A stretch of 64,000 bases of DNA from Scolanthus callimorphus. Taxonomy: Eukaryota; Cnidaria; Anthozoa; Actiniaria; Edwardsiidae. The number at the start of each line of letters is the position of its first letter. Positions within the stretch are counted from its first letter, which is position 1. Shown here in pieces: positions 54,183-63,899 of this stretch. The notes under the pieces were generated by a model, which worked only from the letters and a program-made list of their open reading frames with translations, did no database searches and was not told the origin of the DNA. The translations under genes and the position numbers were made by a program. The DNA lies in NCBI GenBank assembly GCA_033964015.1, contig JAWWUD010000062.1:310001-374000 (forward strand), in the 5' to 3' direction.

Positions 54183-54650
54183 CTAGTGTGGCACTATTTT
54201 TAGTGCTAACACAGGGCTCTTGAATTTATCAGAACCAATGAGTGAATCTTTGTAATGCCCTAGCGAGAAAATACCCGAGGCCGTAGGAAAAATCATACAA
54301 TCCACTACGAATGGCTGAAATGTGGACGCGCTTGAATAAATAAATGGCCAGAATGGATCTGAAGGCCAGTATGGAACAACCAAAGTACCTTTTGCTTTAC
54401 AAGCAATCATATGTTTCACAACTCTAGGGATGCAGTGAATTGGCGGAACTACCCAGTTGTTTTCCGTACTTGTCCAATCGACCGAAAAAGCATCTACAGC
54501 TTCCGTATTCGGTGTCCAAAATCTTGAATTAAATCTAGTTAAATGACTATTCTCTGCATTGGCAAATCTGTCAACTGAATAAGGTCCCCAAATCTCATTC
54601 ATGGTGTCAAAAAACTCTGGAGTAGTGCACCAATCATCATAATCAATCAT
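54183..54650 (-). pseudogene. C-terminal domain following RNase H
   Basis: 155 residues starting MIDYDDWCTTPEFF, with SVDRFANAENSHLTRFNSRF and DAFSVDW. This VDRFA...FNSRFW...VDAF block follows RNase H in DIRS-like elements. It overlaps the preceding frame by four bases (ATGA-type overlap), so a small frameshift or true overlap separates them. Confidence 0.8.
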
Positions 54651-55722
54651 CTTACTTTACGATCTGCATGCATATTAAGATCTCTTGGAATCCATTCCAC
54701 AAGTAAATTCACATGATGCATCTTACAGAATTGGAATATATCGATAGCTATTTTATGTAACTCAGGTTTAGGACTCCCTATTTGAGTTATTCTCACCGCC
54801 GCTTGACTGTCAGCATACCACTTGACAGACTTGTCTTTCACAAGAGACTGAAATGACAAAAGTGAGAAATGAATCGCCTTTAACTCCCTCCATGTAGAAC
54901 TCTTAGATGATTCTTCATCATCCCACATACGATAGCATGTTGCATTAGTACCAGCTAGGTATGCACCACATGCGGTAATACTGGCATCTGAAAATGAGAT
55001 CACCATAGAAATACAATATTCAGAAATGTTTCTGGAATTAAGAGTAATAATCTCACTTTTCCAGAAAAATATCTCTGATAAAACATCATTATGTAAACCA
55101 GTATTAAATTTGGCATTCCAATTTTTTCTAGACTCTATACACTTGTAAAGAAATCTGGTCTTGAGCCTGGTTAAGTTGCCTACAACTGAAGACATAGACA
55201 TGACATGTCCTGTAATCTTAGCACAATCACGAGCTGTAACATATGGGGCTGACTGAAGAAATGAATCAATAATTGCCCAAAAATTATCGATTCGCTTTTG
55301 CGTGATCGCAAACAGCCCAGCGTCTAAATCCCAATAAATACCTAGCCAAACCAGTGAACGAACAGGTATCCATGTGGATTTTTCGTTATTAACGACAAAA
55401 CCAGCGTCTCCTAGAGAAGACTTAACAAACTTCGCGTGGCGTTGCGCAGTTTCAAAAGTATCAGCTGTGCCACACCCATCATCCAGATAGAGTGCTATCT
55501 TAACTCCATTAAATCTCCAAAATTTAAGCATAGGCCTGAGACATTTAGTAAAAATATACGGAGCAGAGCTGAGACCAAACGGCAAAACGGAAAAACAGTA
55601 ATATTTTGTAATATTCCCATACTGCCAGGAAAACCGAGGAAAGTTTGATGATCGGGAAAAATTTCTACGTGATGATAACCAGATTTTGAGTCAAAATTGA
55701 AAAGAAAATTATTCTTCCTCAC
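54647..55722 (-). pseudogene. Reverse transcriptase palm and RNase H
   Basis: One frame (55722 down to about 55600) carries the first catalytic Asp region, FDSKSGYHHVEIFPDHQTFL. After a shift near 55590 the main frame continues MPFGLSSAPYIFTKCLRP and the catalytic box LYLDDG. Then comes RNase H with FSDAS, WRELKAI, WYADSQAAVRI and EWIPRDLNMHAD. The reading frame stops at 54647 right after the RNase H Asp. Catalytic residues themselves are intact; only the frames are broken. Confidence 0.88.
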
Positions 55723-56216
55723 ATAGTTAAGAAGAATACGCCAATCCTCAAACTTAATCTTCTCCTTCCAAATACATTTGTTACATGTCGAAGATCTAAG
55801 ATGAGTCTTTTCTTGCCTGAGGATTGTATGGATACTGAAAGAGGATTAACAACATGGGGAATAAATGGAACTTCTACAACTGCATAATTCGCTAATAACT
55901 CGGAAATTGCAGTAGTAACAAAATCACTGTGCTCTAAAGATGACTTGTTGTTGTTTAACACTACTTTAGTAGGAACATCAATAAACGGAATGCGATAACC
56001 ATACCTAATAGTGTTAATTATAAACTGATTAGCATTGATGGATTCCCAGAATGATATTCTAGATTTAAGTCGTCCTTTAAGAACAATAGGTTGTGAGTTT
56101 TGTTCAAATTCATAAAGGTTAAGATCAAAATCAAAATCGGATAGAATATTACACTCCATTTCTCTAAAGAACGAAAGATTTTCTAGAGCCATTGTTAATG
56201 ACTGACTTACTAACAA
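55719..56216 (-). pseudogene. Reverse transcriptase, N-terminal part
   Basis: GRLKSRISFWESINANQFI and IRYGYRIPF are the entry to the DIRS/Ngaro reverse transcriptase, followed by KKRLILDLRHVTN with motif 1-like residues. The frame is lost near 55770. It directly follows the gag stop. Confidence 0.85.
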
Positions 56217-56232
56217 TTTTGAAGTTGAAGTG

Positions 56233-56837
56233 TTACTTGCTGTTTATAATACTTTGGCGAGAGACAGGTTGTTGATTGAATCTTGCCGTAGTAGCGACGG
56301 CAGAACACTGCGATCTCCAATGGCCTTGGAGCCCACAAGCAAAACAGATGTCAGTTGGGCTAGGTTTTCTTGCGTTAAACCTTCGCTGTAAATAATTACC
56401 GGCAACTTGTGAAGGATTGGATGCAGTACGATAGTGCTAGTAGCAGTGGGAAGTTGGCGGTTTTGTGATCTTGTTGATTTTGATCGTTGCTGAGCCCTTT
56501 GAGATCTTTTCTTTAGAGCTTCTTGTTCTGCCTTTTTAATCCTTTTCTCGTCTTCCGAACCACTGGCAAGTTCGTCAGAAAGGTACTCATTAACTAGGTC
56601 CCAACCACCAGGAGACTTCTGAAGATCTTCAAGACTTGATTCTACTGAGTCAAATTTTCGTCTCTTTAACGCTTTCTGCGCACTGTTAACGGTATCTGAA
56701 AGAGTACAATTAAAATTATATTGTTTTTTATTTCCTTCGAATTTAAAGGAAACTTCTGAAGACTCTTTAAGTTTCTTAGCAACTGAATCCGTCCTCTCAA
56801 ATGCTTCGTCACGAATGTCCTTTTTCAAAGAGACCAA
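56233..56837 (-). pseudogene. Gag-like ORF of the Ngaro-like element
   Basis: The frame starts near MVSLKKDIRDEAFERTDSVA and includes KQYNFNCTLSDTV, SPGGWDLVNEYLSDELASGS and a basic tract (KKRSQRAQQRSKSTRSQNR). The nucleocapsid zinc knuckle CFACGLQGHWRSQC (C-x2-C-x4-H-x4-C) is encoded in another frame at about 56290-56330, downstream of the visible one, so a frameshift lies near 56430. In the knuckle frame the stop is at 56233-56235. The protein would bind and package the element RNA. More N-terminal sequence may lie up to about 56960. Confidence 0.75.
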
Positions 56838-56969
56838 CTTCTTATCAAAATAGTCTTTAAATAACTGAAAAGTAGATACTATATCCTCATTCTGTCCATG
56901 ACTGTCATTTTCGTCTTGGTCTTCGGCTAAAAGATGTCGTTCATTTTCTTGATCGACATAATTTAGATT

Positions 56970-57129
56970 CAGAGTGCTTAAAGCGAGGAGTTGGACGCGA
57001 ATGAATTACGCATGCAAACTGTAATGCGTATATATTAGCGTCTAGCTAATCAACCGAAACCATGTGTAAACAAGCATGCATACCCTACACGCTAATAAGG
57101 CGTATACTTAACCCATGATAAATACATTT
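56970..57129 (-). repeat. Ngaro-like repeat A1
   Basis: Begins CAGAGTGCTTAAAGCGAGGA and ends CCATGATAAATACATTT on the plus strand. Differs from A2 by only a few bases (for example GGACGCG against GGGCGCG). Confidence 0.92.
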
Positions 57130-57288
57130 CTTTACAGCCGAATTCGATGTATCGCGATGCTCCAATTCCAAGAATCGGTTTTTTTGTTTGGGCAATTCTG
57201 CGCTGTCACTCAAAAATGGGGCGGGGCTATGCAAATTACAAGTGCTCTCACTGCACTGCGCCGCCGGGACAAGCAGAAGAGATTTTGA

Positions 57289-57490
57289 CTCGAAAGAACT
57301 ACGACTCGATCGTATCCCAAAGAACTGCGTTGGAGAGTTATTTTTATGCTGAGAGAAGGTTGGAGGGTTACAGATATAGCTGCAGTTCTCCATGTGGGAA
57401 GAACGTTTGTAAGAAAAATACGACGACTCTTTGAAACAAACAAATCGATTGAGTATCGTCGTAGACCAGGGAAGTTGAAACGCATGAGCG
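57289..57490 (+). pseudogene. IS630/Tc1-mariner transposase gene, exon with HTH domain
   Basis: Open frame after a TGA at 57286, with SYPKELRWRVIFMLREGWRV and TDIAAVLHVGRTFVRKIRR, a helix-turn-helix typical of IS630-like transposases, and RRPGKLKRMSG before an AGCG/GTAAGT donor (phase 1). An ATG at 57346 (MLREGW) is possible, but family members begin further upstream, so an earlier exon may exist. Its left neighbour is the end of the Ngaro-like element. Later exons at 57904, 58866, 59070 and about 63.9 kb complete the transposase. Confidence 0.8.
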
Positions 57491-57903
57491 GTAAGTGATG
57501 TTTTTTGTCTTCGTATTCCTAAAATTTTTCGACAAACCATTTACAAAATAGGGTAACCAAATCTAGCGCCTTTGTTCTTTTCCGATAGTAAACTGAACAT
57601 CTGAAACTGTGAGACTATATTGTCCGTACTCTGGCTGTGAAACATGTCGAAGAAGACCTCCGATCCCGGCCACTAACGAGACCACTCTACTTTACATGCT
57701 TTCTTTGCTTTGTTTTGTGAAGAGGACTACATGCTACATGGCCTAAAGTTTTGCGAACATAAGCTTAAATAACCAAACAGAAAAGTAAATTTTCATACAG
57801 AAAGTTATAAGCTTAAGTGTGGCCTCCACGGGATTTTTTTATAAGAACGAGCTGTTTTGGAAATTAACTTATCTTACTCAGGCGTGAAAAATTCTTTCGA
57901 CAG

Positions 57904-58056
57904 CTCAAGATGTTTTGCTGATGAAAAATATAATAAATCAGTACCCAGAAGTCTACGAGGACGAACTGCAGGACTGGCTGGAATACCTCACTGGGAGAAG
58001 ATTTTCAATTTCGGCCATTCACAAGTGCGTGAGAAAGATGGGCTGGACAAGAAAAG
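57904..58056 (+). pseudogene. Transposase gene, exon 2
   Basis: The acceptor TTCTTTCGACAG supplies two bases that fit the phase-1 donor of exon 1. The exon encodes MKNIINQYPEVYEDELQDWL and SISAIHKCVRKMGWTRK, the second half of the DNA-binding region, and ends at AAAAG/GTGAGC. Confidence 0.82.
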
Positions 58057-58548
58057 GTGAGCTGTTTCAACAATAGCATATTTGATAGCAGAGCAGCTCG
58101 CTAGGAATTCACAGGCTTTTTATCAGGTGATATAATTATTCGGTGTATTTTGCATATCTTTTGAAAAGGGAAAAATATTAGGTGATTTATATCCATAAAT
58201 ATCTCTAGAGTCATTTTGAAGGAAGGACTGGAAATTTGCTTCCAATTGTTATCGGCCACGCACACAAGCCCCAAATTTATTAATAATAATGCTTCATGGA
58301 AATCAGATTGAAGTCTCAATTTCTTGCAAGTTGTAAACCAAATTGCACCTGTCACAGTATAGTGTTCTGTTGCATGTACCAAAATCTTCAGTATATCTAT
58401 CATTACTAAAGTTACATTACAATATTTCATTGTTTTCATGTAGTAACAATTACATCACCTATCAATACCATCAGTCACCCATTTAAATCTATGCTATTAA
58501 TTGTTTGAAGGTATCATACCCTGCACGCAATGATTTCATAATGATCAT

Positions 58549-58797
58549 TGGGCAATTCCAGAAAATATATGTACCCCCACCACGGGCGGCACTAGTTTTT
58601 TGATCCCCCCATGCATCCAGAATTTCCAAAATGGCTTACCCCCCCCCCCCCCATGCATATAGAATTCCTTAGAGGTTAACCTAGCTTCCAGCTTCACACC
58701 CCCCCCCCCCCAATGCAGCCAGAATTCCAAGCTTGAAAACCACCCTCCCATTCAGAATTTCCAAATGCCGTCTGTCCCTGGGGTACATATATTTTCC
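58549..58797. mobile_element. MITE with GAAAATATATGTACCCCCA ends
   Basis: TGGGCAATTCCAGAAAATAT then ATGTACCCCCA at the left opposes TGGGGTACATATATTTTCCC at the right. The interior repeats GCATCCAGAATTTCCAAAAT-like phrases with C runs. It lies in the intron before exon 3. Confidence 0.8.
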
Positions 58798-58865
58798 CAT
58801 TAGACATGTCAGACAAACAGCCAAGGGTAGCTCTGATTGGCTGACATGCATCCTTCAATTTTCAG

Positions 58866-58986
58866 CTCAACCTTGTTGCAAAGGAATGAATTACAAGGAG
58901 CAGAATTTCGCAGAAGGATGGCACAATTTGATACCCATCAGTTACTGTTTATAGACGAGTCTTCGAAAGATGACAGAACATTTCAG
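58866..58986 (+). pseudogene. Transposase gene, exon 3 with first catalytic Asp
   Basis: Acceptor TTCAATTTTCAG and donor CAG/GTAAAG. The frame gives LLQRNELQGAEFRRRMAQF and QLLFIDESSKDDRTF; FIDES carries the first catalytic Asp of the DDE triad. The join to exon 2 is one base out of phase with these sites, so either a base has been lost or the copy is dead. Confidence 0.8.
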
Positions 58987-59069
58987 GTAAAGATGCTTAA
59001 AAAATTTCATCCTTCTAACTCTTAGAGATTGTTGCCAAATACAATACTTTTTGATTTTATAAACAACAG

Positions 59070-59372
59070 AGGCGATGGGCTCGTGCTCTGAAAGGCTCAA
59101 GAATTTCGGTAAAAGGAAATTTCACCAGAGGCACCCGCTATAGTGTATTGAGTGGTATCAGTATAGAGGGAATCAAGGCATCCCACATGGTTCTTGGTGC
59201 TTATGACATGGAGCAGTTTGAATTTGCGATGGGTCAATATATCTTACCTTTCGTGGGGTCAGCTGCAAGAAGGAGAGTTGCTCGGTTATAGTTTTGGATA
59301 ATTGTGCCATTCACAATTCAGAAGAAGTTATTGAAGCAATTAGAAGAAAGGGTGGCATTGTCATTTTTTACC
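59070..59372 (+). pseudogene. Transposase gene, exon 4 with second catalytic Asp
   Basis: The acceptor AAACAACAG is in phase with exon 3. RRWARALKGSRISVKGNFTR and SGISIEGIKASHMVLGAYDM are the central strands. After a one-base loss in a GGGG run near 59260 the frame continues VIVLDNCAIHNSEEVIEAIR (second Asp) and ends GGIVIFY before an ACC/GTAAGT donor. Confidence 0.82.
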
Positions 59373-59532
59373 GTAAGTACATGACTCCCCTCACTAAGGG
59401 GCTACACATCATTCAAGCATTTATTGATCCAGAAACCAGATACCTGTGAGTTTTTGGTAAGAAGACAAACTTGAGAATCTGAGTTGTTGCTGCTTCCTCT
59501 CTTATAAATTGTTATTGGTGTACCACAAGGAT

Positions 59533-59941
59533 ACCAGACTAAATATCAGTGGATTGAGTATAATTGTGGTTGTAAATATCGTAAATAAGTCTTTTCATAA
59601 TGTCTCTTGTTTACTGTATTTGGTGGGGGTGATGAAATTACTTGAAATCCGATGAAACTCTCATAATTCTCGATATGACTTACTATGCGTTGCCATTTGG
59701 GTGGGTTTTAGGGCAATTCCAGCGGGTTTCCCTTGTTTCCCTTTTCACCTCGCTCCCCACTATCATAATACCCATTATGATAGTCATGGGGAGCAAGGTG
59801 AAAAGAATCGAGAATTTCATCGGATTTCAAGTAATTTCATCAACCCCACCAAATACAGTAAACAAGAGACATTGTGAAAAGACTTTTATTTACGATATTT
59901 ACAACCACAATTATACTCAATCCACTGATATTTAGTCTGGT
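59533..59941. mobile_element. Palindromic MITE in the last transposase intron
   Basis: ACCAGACTAAATATCAGTGG at the left is matched by CACTGATATTTAGTCTGGT at the right. The arms of about 160 bp are nearly perfect inverted copies (including CTTGAAATCCGATGAAA against TTTCATCGGATTTCAAG). Confidence 0.9.
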
Positions 59942-60328
59942 CTGCCTGTGGGTGTACATGAATGTTCCCTGCTCTGCAGATGTCACAGCTGCTTTTGAGG
60001 AGAGGGGAAACAATCTAATATCCATAATCAATTGTCCTCAAGTGTATCATCATTTTATTTCTTGTTATTATTGTCTGACCATCTTTTTAGGTGAGAAAAA
60101 CTGGAAAATATGAGAGGTTTTCTTTTAAATGCAAAACTCCTGTTAAGCCAGGATGGCTAGTAGTATATAAATGAAATTCACTTATCTTTACTTTCCCAGA
60201 GAAAGGACAAAATGGTGAACCCGAAACTTCAGGAGTAGGGGGATGCCCAGTCAAAAACATAGGTACGCAGAGCGTACGGGAAGCTATTTGCTGATGTTCT
60301 ACAGGGTGGACAGGCTGGCCGGGTACCA

Positions 60329-60500
60329 TTCTCGAACCCAGAGCTCCCCGGCTCCTCTGCTCGCAGGGGAGGCTCTGGGGACATCCATTTGAGGGCCTTC
60401 GCTGATTGGCTGATTTAAACGTTGGGGCATACGCAGAAAGGTGTTTCTCTCAGCGGCTCTGTATCAAATCTCGCGCATGCGTCAATGGCTGTCTTTGAGA
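60329..60500. mobile_element. Partial copy of the ACCCAGAG MITE
   Basis: ATTCTCGAACCCAGAGCTCC then CCGGCTC, CGCAGGGGAGGCTCTGG, CAGCGGCTCTGTATCAAATC and TCGCGCATGCGTCA match pieces of 6325-6549 in order or complement. Confidence 0.75.
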
Positions 60501-60648
60501 AAAACGCAACAAAAAAATAATAAACCTTGACATCCCTGTATTCGAACCCCGGACCTTCAGCGGGGATTCGACCGATGAGCAATCAGGTTGATCACGTGAC
60601 ATGGTGGATCGTTTTATTTACTTATATGTCTTGCTCAAATATTCGATA

Positions 60649-60881
60649 GGGGGCCGACCATTTGACTTCTGAAGGGGGGGGGGGGGGGGGGGGGGGTGGA
60701 TGATTTTTAAAAAATATATCCTGCACGGCCCGAAAAAAATTTCCTGCACAGCATATTTGTCATAATCCTCAACTAATTTTACGAAATAAATATCTACTAT
60801 ATCTTAGAGAAGTAAAAAAAAATCTCGCAAAAAAAAAAAAATCATCCCCCCCCCCCCCTCAAAAGTCAAATGGTCGGCCCC
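60649..60881. mobile_element. MITE with GGGGCCGACCATTTGACTT ends and TA duplication
   Basis: GGGGGCCGACCATTTGACTT at the left opposes AAGTCAAATGGTCGGCCCC at the right. The neighbouring tandem unit reads GATAAGACTTCGAAC where this copy has GATA[element]TAAACTTCGAAC, so a TA target was duplicated as Tc1/mariner-type elements do. Long G and C runs stand just inside the ends. Confidence 0.9.
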
Positions 60882-61195
60882 TAAACTTCGAACTCGGGAC
60901 TCATTTCTTGGACTTGTTCTTTCCCATATTTCACCTTTATGTCTTTTCACCTTTCAGTTTCATCCATATTTATCTATGTCTTGTACTTTTTTTGACCGGC
61001 CATTGCTGAATTCCACGCTCGATTATATGACTCGATCGCATCACTGACAAAACTCGCAAACATCCACCTCGTAAATTAGGTGATTGGAACAAAGCAGCAC
61101 GACGTTGAAAAATGTGCTACACAAGATCGAGGAAAGGTTTTATTCTTTGAGAAAAACGCAAAAAAAAAGAAAAAAAAAAAACAAACCTAGACGTC

Positions 61196-61262
61196 CGGGT
61201 ATTCGACCCCGGACCTTCTGTTTGCAAAGCGGGAATTCTACCGATGAGCCATCGAGGAGATC
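61196..61262 (-). tRNA. tRNA-like part of the tandem unit (not a functional tRNA)
   Basis: Reading the minus strand: A box ATGGCTCATCGGTAGAATTC, anticodon-loop position with CTTTGCAAA (TGC would be alanine), B box GGGGTTCGAATA-like. The anticodon stem does not pair, so I regard it as a tRNA-derived repeat. Sister copies are at about 60533-60600 and 61663-61733. Confidence 0.45.
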
Positions 61263-61809
61263 ACGTGACACAAGGGATCGTTTTATTTACTTATACGTCT
61301 TGCTCGATATTCGATAAGACTTCGAACGAGGGACTCATTTCTTGGACTTGTTATTTCCCATCTCTCACCTGTAAGGTTTTTTCACCTTTCAGTTTCATCT
61401 GTTTCATTCATATATGTCTATGTCTTGTACTTTTACTGAGAGTCTCTTGTCAATTTCGACCGGCGTTTGCTGAATTCCACGCTCGATACATGACTCGAGA
61501 TCGCATCACTGTCAGACAAAACCCGCAAACATCCACCTCGTAAATTAGGTGTTGGAACAAAGCAGCACGACGTTGAAAATGTGCTACACAAGATCGAGGA
61601 AAAATTTTATTCTTTGAGAAAAACGCAAAAAAAAAAAAAAAAAAAAAAAAAACCTAGGCATCCCGGTATTCGAACCCCGGACCTTCTGTTTGCAAAGCGG
61701 GAATTCTACCGATGAGCCATAGAGGAGACCACGTGACATAAGGGATCGTTTTATTTACTTATACGTCTTGCTCGAATATTCGATAAGACTTCGAACTGGA
61801 CTCATTTCT

Positions 61810-62930
61810 TTAACAATAACAATAACAATAACATTTATATAGCGCCTATATCTAAATAGTTCTAAGCGCTTTACATTGTTGTGATCAAAATATATATTTA
61901 CATTAAAAATGTATTACAAATTTAAAATCTAAAAAATAAAAATCTAAAAATAAAAATGTTAAAACAAAAAACAAGAGAAAAAAGCAAAAAAGCAATAAAA
62001 AGCAATAAAGAAATGCAATATAGAGCTAATAGGCAGAATTAAATAAATGTGTCTTTAATTTAGTTTTAAAAATCGAGAGATTTGTGGAAGACCTTATGTG
62101 GAGGGGGAGACGGTTCCACAATGTCGGGGCAGCTACAGAAAAGGCCCGGTCTCCATAATTAACGGTGCGACTGCGGGGAACACTCAATTGACATGATGAA
62201 GACGATCTTAGGCTCCTGAAGGGTTGATACCTCTGTATAAGTTTACTTAAATAAGAAGGAGCTAAGTCATATTGAGATTTAAAAGTAATCAAAAGGATCT
62301 TAAATTCAATCTTTGCTCAATTGGCAGCCAGTGAAGTTCTCTCAAAATAGGGGTGACGTGGTCAAACTTGCGCGTATAAGTTAGTAGCGTGCGGCCCGCG
62401 TTCTGGACGTACTGTAACTTCTGTGTGAGATTTTTCGGGAGACCATACAACAGAGAGTTACAGTGATCAAGTTTCTGCGTAATGAAAGCATGGATTAAAA
62501 TTTGAGTAGTTCCAGAACTTAGATATCTCCGGATCTTTGCGATGCGCCTAAGATGGTAAAAAGATGATTTACAAATCGCGGCAACATGCTTTTTCATTAC
62601 CAAAGAACTATCAAAAATGACTCCAATATTTCTTGCTGAGTCGCTCGGAGAGATTAACTGGTCTCCCACTCGAAAACTCCCTAGATTTGTTTTAGGGCGA
62701 AATCGTGAGCCAATCACTAGCATTTCTGTCTTTTTACGATTAAGTTTTAATTTATTGGCGCCCATCCATAGATCTATTTCATTCACGCAGTTTTGAAGCC
62801 TGGTGATTGTAGATTGCATTTCAGTTTCATCTGACGGATGAAAAGCTGCATACATCTGGGTGTCATCTGCGTACAGATGGAAAGAGATGTTGTACTTTCT
62901 CAAGATATCACCAACTCAAGATATCACCAA
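61810..62930 (-). mobile_element. CR1/L2-like LINE, 5-prime truncated
   Basis: The minus-strand 3-prime end is GCGCTATATAAATGTTATTG followed by TTATTG repeats, a microsatellite tail typical of CR1/L2-type LINEs in invertebrates. The coding part is described separately. It is inserted in the third tandem unit; CATTTCT occurs at both borders (61803-61809, 62931-62937). Next to the 5-prime end CTCAAGATATCACCAA is repeated twice. Confidence 0.88.
62026..62903 (-). pseudogene. LINE reverse transcriptase, C-terminal half
   Basis: Starts inside the RT palm with SFHLYADDTQMYAAF (YADD catalytic box), then WMGANKLKLNRKKTEMLVIG and thumb sequence up to VQNAGRTLLTYTRK and HWLPIEQRLN. A frameshift near 62290 leads to the last segment, ITFKSQYDLAPSYLSKLI and PTLWNRLPLHIRSSTNLSIF, with the usual stop. 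The endonuclease and the first half of RT are missing by 5-prime truncation. Confidence 0.92.
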
Positions 62931-63185
62931 CATTTCTCACCTGTAAGGTTTTTTCACCTTTCAGTTTCATCTGTTTCATTCATATACGTCTATGTCTTGT
63001 ACTTTTACTGAGAGTCTCTTGTCAATTTCGACCGGCGTTTGCTGAATTTCACGCTCGATACATGACTCGATCGCATCACTGTCAGACAAAATTCACAAAC
63101 ATCCACCTCGTATACTTTAGGTAACTGGAACAAAGCAGCACGACGTTGAAAATATCCAGCACAAAACTGAGGAAAGGTTTTATTT
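62931..63185. repeat. Rest of the split tandem unit
   Basis: Resumes at ATTTCTCACCTGTAAGG and runs through GACCGGCGTTTGCTGAATTT to CAAAGCAGCACGACGTTGAA, in parallel with the other units. Confidence 0.85.
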
Positions 63186-63899
63186 TCAAGCACTCCGGCG
63201 TGATTTGATCTCTTGTAGCAATAAAATTAAGAAAATATATTGCGCATGCTCAGTGGCAACTTCAATATTGTTAACGTTTTAGTACCTTAGCCATACTTAT
63301 TTACTTGTCGTAATGGAAATATCCTAAATAATACACGATAGTGGGCATGTATGACGTGATACCGAGAGCATGCTCAATTGACATCACCTCCAAGAAGAAA
63401 ATGCTCGTCCCACATGGCGACTGATTGGCCTATGTGGCCTATATATGTGTTGGCAAAGGTGAAGTACTTAGATGGGAGAGGGACGAGACACAGGATACCC
63501 AGCGCCGAACAAGTGAATGCCATGATGATACAAGGGAGGGGATGATACAAGGGAGGGGATGGTGGGGAGACGTACCGATTGATGTAGCAAGGGAGGGGAG
63601 GGTAAATGTGATGCAGTGCTATGATTGGCTCAATTCAAATATTTGTAAGGCAGAAACTTCATGACCCGTGATTCTTGTGCGACTGAAGTATAATCAATGT
63701 AGAAACAGGAGCAACATGGAGTGCAAGCAGGACGATTCCCGCGAAGTGACATACATAGCCACATAGTCACATAGTTCGAGGGCGATGACTAAGAAGCGAT
63801 TTGCTGAGCAAATAGCTTCAAAAACATTTGAGAAAAGGGGGTGGTTACCACCTGTATTGTGCCTTATTTACATTTCCTTGATGAGTTTTCTAGTTGTAG
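63186..63899. other. Intron sequence; GA-rich short repeats at 63525-63605
   Basis: ATGATACAAGGGAGGGG is repeated twice with a third variant (AGCAAGGGAGGGG). Nothing else supported before the last transposase exon. Confidence 0.45.

Larger units (their letters stand above)
52112..57129 (-). mobile_element. Ngaro-like tyrosine-recombinase retrotransposon with split direct repeats
   Basis: On the minus strand the order is repeat A1 (56970-57129), gag, RT/RNase H, tyrosine recombinase, repeat B1 (52515-52602), A2 (52348-52507), B2 (52112-52191). A1 and A2 are both 160 bp and nearly identical; B1 and B2 share about 80 bp. This A1-ORFs-B1-A2-B2 order is the split-direct-repeat design of Ngaro and PAT elements, not the inverted repeats of DIRS1. 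It replicates through an RNA intermediate and integrates with a recombinase instead of an integrase. About 5 kb, full-length, with several frameshifts, so the copy is dead but young-looking in its repeats. Confidence 0.9.
60494..61812. repeat. ~470-bp tandem unit with a tRNA-Ala-like core, copies 1-3
   Basis: Each unit runs: TTTGAGAAAAACGCAAAAAA, a tRNA-like part, CACGTGACATAAGGGATCGT, TTTCACCTTTCAGTTTCATC, TTCCACGCTCGAT, CATCCACCTCGTAAATTAGG, CAAAGCAGCACGACGTTGAA. The tRNA-like parts start near 60533, 61196 and 61663. A fourth partial unit is at 62931-63185. Copy 1 contains a MITE, and copy 3 is split by a LINE. Confidence 0.85.
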
